From Pseudomonas sp. DNDY-54 (lineage in GTDB: Bacteria; Pseudomonadota; Gammaproteobacteria; Pseudomonadales; Pseudomonadaceae): 64,000 bases of DNA. Each line of letters opens with the position of its first letter. The stretch's first letter is position 1. The stretch is taken from positions 1,302,001-1,366,000 of the forward strand of contig NZ_CP082271.1 of the NCBI RefSeq assembly GCF_019880365.1, in the 5' to 3' direction. The position numbers and the translations under genes were made by a program. Shown here piece by piece: positions 60,601 to 64,000 of the stretch. The notes beneath the pieces were generated by a model. It was not told the origin of the DNA, searched no databases, and worked only from the letters and a program-made list of their open reading frames with translations.

Positions 60601-61127
60601 TCGACCTGCGTCCCGCGCGAGGTGAGCAGACCATCGCGGGACTGATCGTCAACCTTCGCGTCATGAAGAACAAGAAAGGCGACAAGATGGGCTTCATCAC
60701 GCTGGACGACCGTTCCGGGCGAATCGAGGCGTCTCTGTTCGCTGAGGCGTTCAACAGCGCACAGGCGCTGTTGCAGACCGATTCGCTCGTAGTGGTGGAA
60801 GGTGAGGTCAGCAATGATGACTTCTCGGGTGGCTTGCGGCTGCGAGCCAAACGGGTAATGAGCCTTGAAGAAGCGCGCACGGGGCTCGCAGAGAGCTTAC
60901 GGGTCAAGGTAGCCAGTGATGCGCTCAAGGGGGATCGGGTTCGCTGGCTGGCCGATGTCTGTGGCCGTCATCGTGGCGCCTGTCCGATTACCCTGGAGTA
61001 CACCGGCAGCGACGCGAAAGCCTTGCTGCAGTTCGGCGAAAGCTGGCGAATCGACCCGGCCGACAACTTGATTCAAGCATTGCGTGACCAGTTCGGGCGC
61101 GACAACGTCTTTCTGCAATACCGATAG
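57606..61127 (+). CDS. dnaE: DNA polymerase III alpha subunit
   Basis: 1173 residues. N-terminal PHP domain (FVHLRVHTEYSLVDGLVRV), catalytic palm with GPGRGSGAGSLVAYV and PDFDVDFCMDGRDRVIDYV (Asp about 402 and 404), fingers/thumb region with GYGFNKSHSAAYGLVSYQTA, helix-hairpin-helix, and the OB domain near 990-1060 (TIAGLIVNLRVMKNKKGDKM). Replicative polymerase. The DnaE1-type length matches. A candidate -10 (TACAAT) lies about 37 bases upstream at 57564-57569. Confidence 0.99.
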   Translation: MPVAFVHLRVHTEYSLVDGLVRVKPLVKSVAAAGMPAVAVTDQSNMCSLVKFYKAAQGAGIKPICGADIWLAGREEDGPLTRLTLLAMNSKGYRNLTELVSRGWTEGQRNDQVIIERDWVKAASDGLIALSGAKEGEIGHALLDGEEAVAEALLVEWQEAFPQRFYLEVQRTSRVNDEEHLHAAVALAQRCSVPLVATNDVRFIKQEDFEAHETRVCIGESRTLDDSRRPRNYSDQQYLKTPEEMGELFSDLPEALENTVEIARRCNIEVQLGTYFLPDFPVPDGMTMDEYFRKVSFDGLEERLEVLLPNDTPDYEAKKQVYVDRLNFELDIIIQMGFPGYFLIVMDFIQWAKSNGVPVGPGRGSGAGSLVAYVQKITDLDPLAYDLLFERFLNPERVSMPDFDVDFCMDGRDRVIDYVAEKYGRNAVSQIITFGTMAAKAVVRDVARVQGKSYGLADRLSKMIPFEVGMTLEKAYEMEEPLRDFLAVDEDAREIWDMALKLEGITRGTGKHAGGVVIAPTKLTDFAPIACDDEGGSLVTQFDKDDVEQAGLVKFDFLGLRTLTIIKWALETINREQARKGLEPVNIDFIPLDDKPTYSLLQKAETTAVFQLESRGMKELIKKLKPDCLEDLIALVALFRPGPLQSGMVDDFINRKHGRAEISYPHSDYQYEGLKPVLAPTYGIILYQEQVMQIAQVMGGYTLGQADMLRRAMGKKKPEEMAKQRGGFIEGCANNGIDADLAGNIFDLVEKFAGYGFNKSHSAAYGLVSYQTAWLKAHHPSPFMAAVLSADMHNTDKVVTLIEECRSMKLRIDAPDVNNSEFKFTVSEDGRIIYGLGAIKGVGEGPVEAICECRNEGGPFKDLFDFCSRVDLKRINKRTLEALIRGGALDRLGPYFSDEPKAYQANIDRNRALLLSAMEEAIQAAEQTARSLDSGHMDLFGGLFAEPEADVYANHRKARELSLKERLKGEKDTLGLYLTGHPIDEYEGEVRRFARQRIIDLRPARGEQTIAGLIVNLRVMKNKKGDKMGFITLDDRSGRIEASLFAEAFNSAQALLQTDSLVVVEGEVSNDDFSGGLRLRAKRVMSLEEARTGLAESLRVKVASDALKGDRVRWLADVCGRHRGACPITLEYTGSDAKALLQFGESWRIDPADNLIQALRDQFGRDNVFLQYR

Positions 61128-61211
61128 CGGGACGTAGCGGACCTGCGCGCCAATGGCTGCGTGATCCAATCGCGTCCTGAACCGTCCCGATCTTGGATCG
61201 GGCCGTGATTG

Positions 61212-61260
61212 CGAACATTTTGTTCGACCTGAATGCGCCCGTCCCGTAAGGTAGGGCGCA
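61212..61260 (+). promoter_or_regulatory. Two consecutive hairpins in the accA leader
   Basis: CGAACA-TTT-TGTTCG (61212-61226) and TGCGCCC...GGGCGCA (61234-61240 / 61254-61260, 13-base loop), the latter followed by an A run at 61260-61266. They sit between dnaE and accA. Either a leader element of accA or structure at the dnaE 3-prime end. Confidence 0.35.
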
Positions 61261-61312
61261 AAAAAACGGAACAGCTCCCGGCCGCCTGGCCGTCGACGCA
61301 TGACGGATGCCT

Positions 61313-62263
61313 ATGAACCCGAATTTTCTCGATTTCGAACAGCCGATAGCCGACCTGCAAGCCAAGATCGAAGAATTGCGCCTGGTTGGTAACGACAACT
61401 CGCTGAACATTGGCGATGAGATTGCTCGCCTGCAGGACAAGAGCGAGTCGCTCACCGAGAGCATCTTCGGCAACCTCACCAGCTGGCAGATCGCTCGTCT
61501 GGCCCGCCATCCACAGCGGCCATATACGTTGGATTACATCAGCCACCTCTTCACTGAGTTCGAAGAGCTGCACGGTGACCGCCACTTCTCCGATGACGCC
61601 GCGATCGTTGGAGGCACGGCTCGCCTGAACGGTGAGCCAGTGATGATCATCGGTCATCAAAAAGGGCGTGAAGTGCGCGAGAAGGTTCGCCGCAACTTTG
61701 GCATGCCCCGCCCTGAAGGCTACCGCAAGGCGTGCCGTCTGATGGAAATGGCCGAGCGATTCAAGATGCCGATCCTGACCTTCATCGACACCCCGGGCGC
61801 CTATCCGGGGATTGACGCTGAAGAACGCAACCAGAGCGAAGCTATCGCTTGGAACCTGCGAGTCATGGCACGTTTGAAGACGCCAATCATCGCCACGGTA
61901 ATCGGTGAAGGCGGTTCAGGCGGAGCGCTCGCTATTGGAGTCTGCGATCAGTTGAACATGCTCCAATATTCCACCTATGCCGTGATCTCACCTGAAGGCT
62001 GTGCCTCGATTCTCTGGCGTACGGCAGACAAGGCTCCGGAAGCCGCTGAGGCCATGGGCGTGACGGCTGAGCGGCTGAAAGATCTGGGCATTGTGGACAA
62101 AGTGATCTCCGAGCCGCTGGGTGGCGCCCATCGCAACCCGACGGTGACGGCGGCGTCCTTGCGCGAAGAACTGACTGCTCAGCTCGACATGCTCAAAGGG
62201 CTCGATACCGAAGCCTTGCTCACGCGGCGCTATGAGCGCCTGATGAGCTACGGCATCGCCTGA
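61313..62263 (+). CDS. accA: Acetyl-CoA carboxylase carboxyltransferase alpha subunit
   Basis: 316 residues from ATG 61313 (MNPNFLDFEQPIADLQAKIE), the same length as in P. aeruginosa as I recall; ATG 61307 would add two residues. Carboxyltransferase core: LARHPQRPYTLDYI, ELHGDRHFSDDAAIVGG, GRQ-like GHQKGREV, ILTFIDTPGAYPGIDAEERNQ and GEGGSGGALAIG. With AccD it transfers carboxyl from biotin to acetyl-CoA, starting fatty-acid synthesis. Strong terminator after it. Confidence 0.98.
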   Translation: MNPNFLDFEQPIADLQAKIEELRLVGNDNSLNIGDEIARLQDKSESLTESIFGNLTSWQIARLARHPQRPYTLDYISHLFTEFEELHGDRHFSDDAAIVGGTARLNGEPVMIIGHQKGREVREKVRRNFGMPRPEGYRKACRLMEMAERFKMPILTFIDTPGAYPGIDAEERNQSEAIAWNLRVMARLKTPIIATVIGEGGSGGALAIGVCDQLNMLQYSTYAVISPEGCASILWRTADKAPEAAEAMGVTAERLKDLGIVDKVISEPLGGAHRNPTVTAASLREELTAQLDMLKGLDTEALLTRRYERLMSYGIA

Positions 62264-62286
62264 TAGAACATCGGTAGAGCTACAAT

Positions 62287-62315
62287 AAACGGTGGGTTTT
62301 CCCGCCGTTTTTTTT
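62287..62315 (+). terminator. Terminator after accA
   Basis: AAACGGTGGG, loop TTTT, CCCGCCGTTT followed by further T (eight T in a row at 62308-62315). Ten-pair stem with one T-G pair; strong rho-independent terminator. Confidence 0.93.
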
Positions 62316-62418
62316 GTCTGTACTAGACCCGCATCCAGCGCATCAGCAAACTGATGCCTACGCGATATTCGGTCGCGTACCGGTTTATGCTGACCCTCGT
62401 GTTTGTGAGTTGTCATCC

Positions 62419-63738
62419 ATGTCACTCGAGTCTCGCCTGCTGGTCGAATTGCAGCCCTGGCGTACCGCGCCGCGCTGGTGTGTGGGGTTCTCCGGAGGGC
62501 TCGACTCGACGGTGCTGCTGCATCTGTTAGCACGGCTATCGACGCAGGAAACATTGCCCACTATCAGCGCAATCCATGTCCATCATGGGTTGCAGCCTGT
62601 CGCCGATGGCTGGCCCGCCCATTGTCGTTCTGTATGCGACGGGTTGGGCATAGCGCTACAGGTTGTGCATGTTCGGGTCGATTCTGGGCCGAGCCCCGAG
62701 CGCGCTGCCCGAGAGGCACGGTATGCAGCATTCAACGAACATTTGAGCACGGCCGACGTGCTACTCACCGCGCAGCATCGTGACGACCAGGCTGAAACGT
62801 TGCTATTTCGCCTGCTACGCGGCGCGGGCGTGCGCGGACTTGCCGGCATGCCTGCAATGCGCGCGCTGGGCGAGGGGAGGTTGGTTAGGCCGCTGCTGAA
62901 CGTCGGTCGAGACGAGCTCGAGGGCTACGCATGCGAGCGGGGGCTGATCTGGATTGAAGACCCCAGCAACCAGTGCACTGACTATGCGAGGAACTACATT
63001 CGTCGCCGAGTTATGCCGGTACTGCTGGAGCGTTGGCCGAACGCGTCGGGCAACATGGCGCGCGCCGCTACGCATCTGAGCGAGGCGCAGCAATTGCTGA
63101 ACGACTTAGCCGAGATTGATCTTAGCCAAGCGAACGTAAGCGGGCGTTATCCATGGCTCGCGATGCCGAACCTCTCGCTGAACTCGTTGAAGGCGCTCAG
63201 TCCGGCTCGTCAGCGTAATGCCCTGAGACATTGGTTGGCAGATCTCACAGCGTTGCCTGACAGCGACCATTGGGCCGGCTGGGACGCGTTACGTGATGCC
63301 GCTTCAGGTGCCGCGCCTGTCTGGCGGTTGGCTAGTGGTGAGGTGCGTCGGGGGGCTGAGCGTATCTGGTGGCTTTCCGGGCCATGGTTGGCGGCCCCGA
63401 GCGAGGCAATCGATTGGTTGCAACCTGATCGCGACCTGCAGCTCCCAGGAAATGGCAGGCTCCAGCTGAAGGGGCAGGGTGGTGCAGGTGCGTTTCAGGT
63501 GCGGTATCGGCAAGGCGGAGAGTCACTGACATTACCGGGGCGCGGTCGGCGGGACCTTAAACGGCTGCTCAACGAAGCCGGTGTGCCAGGCTTCGTCCGT
63601 TCCCGTTTGCCCTTGCTTTACCGTGATGGCGAGCTCATCGCGGTGGCGAATCTACCGCAGTTTGACGTCGAAGAGATGTCGCTGATCTGGACGCCGCCGG
63701 CCGATACCAGGTTTGAGCTAGTGGGGTCTTTCAAGTAG
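62419..63738 (+). CDS. tilS: tRNA(Ile)-lysidine synthase
   Basis: 439 residues from ATG 62419; in-frame starts nearer 62314 lie against the accA terminator and are rejected. PP-loop SGGLDSTVLLHLL at 25-37, VHHGLQPVADGW, LLTAQHRDDQAETLLFRLLRG and RPLLNVGRDELEGYA, then the C-terminal substrate-binding domains (RRDLKRLLNEAGVPGFVRSRLPLL). It converts C34 of tRNA-Ile(CAU) to lysidine so that AUA is read correctly. Lies between accA and pyrG as in many Proteobacteria. Confidence 0.96.
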   Translation: MSLESRLLVELQPWRTAPRWCVGFSGGLDSTVLLHLLARLSTQETLPTISAIHVHHGLQPVADGWPAHCRSVCDGLGIALQVVHVRVDSGPSPERAAREARYAAFNEHLSTADVLLTAQHRDDQAETLLFRLLRGAGVRGLAGMPAMRALGEGRLVRPLLNVGRDELEGYACERGLIWIEDPSNQCTDYARNYIRRRVMPVLLERWPNASGNMARAATHLSEAQQLLNDLAEIDLSQANVSGRYPWLAMPNLSLNSLKALSPARQRNALRHWLADLTALPDSDHWAGWDALRDAASGAAPVWRLASGEVRRGAERIWWLSGPWLAAPSEAIDWLQPDRDLQLPGNGRLQLKGQGGAGAFQVRYRQGGESLTLPGRGRRDLKRLLNEAGVPGFVRSRLPLLYRDGELIAVANLPQFDVEEMSLIWTPPADTRFELVGSFK

Positions 63739-63878
63739 ACTACGCTCCCGTCCCAATACAGCTTCTGCGGCTTTCTTCGAAAACCGTGGCAGTTGCGCTA
63801 TTGCCGCCATTGGCGCAGTGGCACCTTCGCTTTCCCCCGGCGGCGCTAGCCGCTTAACGCAGACTTCTAGGGTTTTTC

Positions 63879-64000
63879 ATGACGCGCTACATCTTCGTCA
63901 CGGGTGGTGTTGTTTCTTCATTGGGGAAAGGCATCGCCTCGGCTTCATTGGCGGCCATCCTGGAGGCGCGGGGCCTGAAGGTCACGATGCTCAAGCTGGA
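63879..64000 (+). CDS. pyrG: CTP synthase, N-terminal fragment cut by window end
   Basis: The first 40 codons only: [20 protein letters not shown] continuing [20 protein letters not shown]. This is the unmistakable P-loop of the CTP synthetase domain, which uses ATP and glutamine to aminate UTP. The start is the ATG at 63879; no strong ribosome site is seen (CTAGGG upstream). The gene continues beyond base 64000. Confidence 0.95.

Noticed and set aside
1..64000. CRISPR arrays, insertion sequences, toxin-antitoxin or defence islands
   Set aside because: No regularly spaced repeats, transposases or recognisable defence genes were seen on either strand.

Overview
The window is chromosomal DNA of a Pseudomonas-type gammaproteobacterium, most likely of the P. 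stutzeri (Stutzerimonas) group. The evidence is GC-rich coding sequence with almost no strand-mixed clutter, a divergent finR-fpr pair, an erdR-type regulator, the mutS-fdxA pair, a fused MrpA/MrpB antiporter subunit, and the long rpsB-to-pyrG housekeeping run. The genus call rests on protein resemblance recognised by eye. No insertion sequence, prophage block, CRISPR array or integron was seen.

Layout. 1-8.5 kb is the most accessory-looking part: an acyltransferase, a translationally coupled trio of stress-type membrane proteins (DUF883-like, YqjE-like, DUF3618), a tRNA-Thr(CGT), a YihY/BrkB membrane protein, a coupled trio of glycosyltransferase, DUF2334 deacetylase-like protein and flippase-like UPF0104 membrane protein, and a CsbD-like protein. 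8.7-14.3 kb carries DNA repair genes: fdxA and mutS on the minus strand, then pncC/cinA-like, recA (with a LexA box) and recX on the plus strand. 14.3-21.8 kb holds a LOG-family protein, a beta-CASP nuclease, a divergent phosphoketolase-family enzyme, a small secreted protein, the DTW tRNA-modifying enzyme and a DMT exporter. 22-26.9 kb has erdR, finR/fpr, two conserved minus-strand proteins, an OmpA-like lipoprotein and a CopD-like protein. 27-38.9 kb has dinG (with a LexA box), a serine hydrolase, a second OmpA-like lipoprotein, pdxH, a glycine-zipper lipoprotein and the six-gene Mrp Na+/H+ antiporter operon.

39-64 kb is the classic core run. glnD and map are on the minus strand. On the plus strand follow translation genes (rpsB, tsf, frr), pyrH, isoprenoid and phospholipid synthesis (uppS, cdsA, dxr), envelope proteolysis and outer-membrane assembly (rseP, bamA, ompH/skp), lipid A and fatty acid synthesis (lpxD, fabZ, lpxA, lpxB), then rnhB, dnaE, accA, tilS and the first 122 bases of pyrG. 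Many of these genes overlap by 1-16 bases and are probably translationally coupled.

Functional links seen in sequence: two SOS genes (recA, dinG) carry CTG-N10-CAG operators. The finR-fpr intergenic region contains a perfect 13-bp inverted repeat. recX begins directly after a hairpin that spans the recA stop codon. The best candidates for something not well described are the glycosyltransferase/DUF2334/UPF0104 module and the phosphoketolase relative with an altered thiamine-diphosphate motif. Nothing in the window clearly amounts to a wholly new system.
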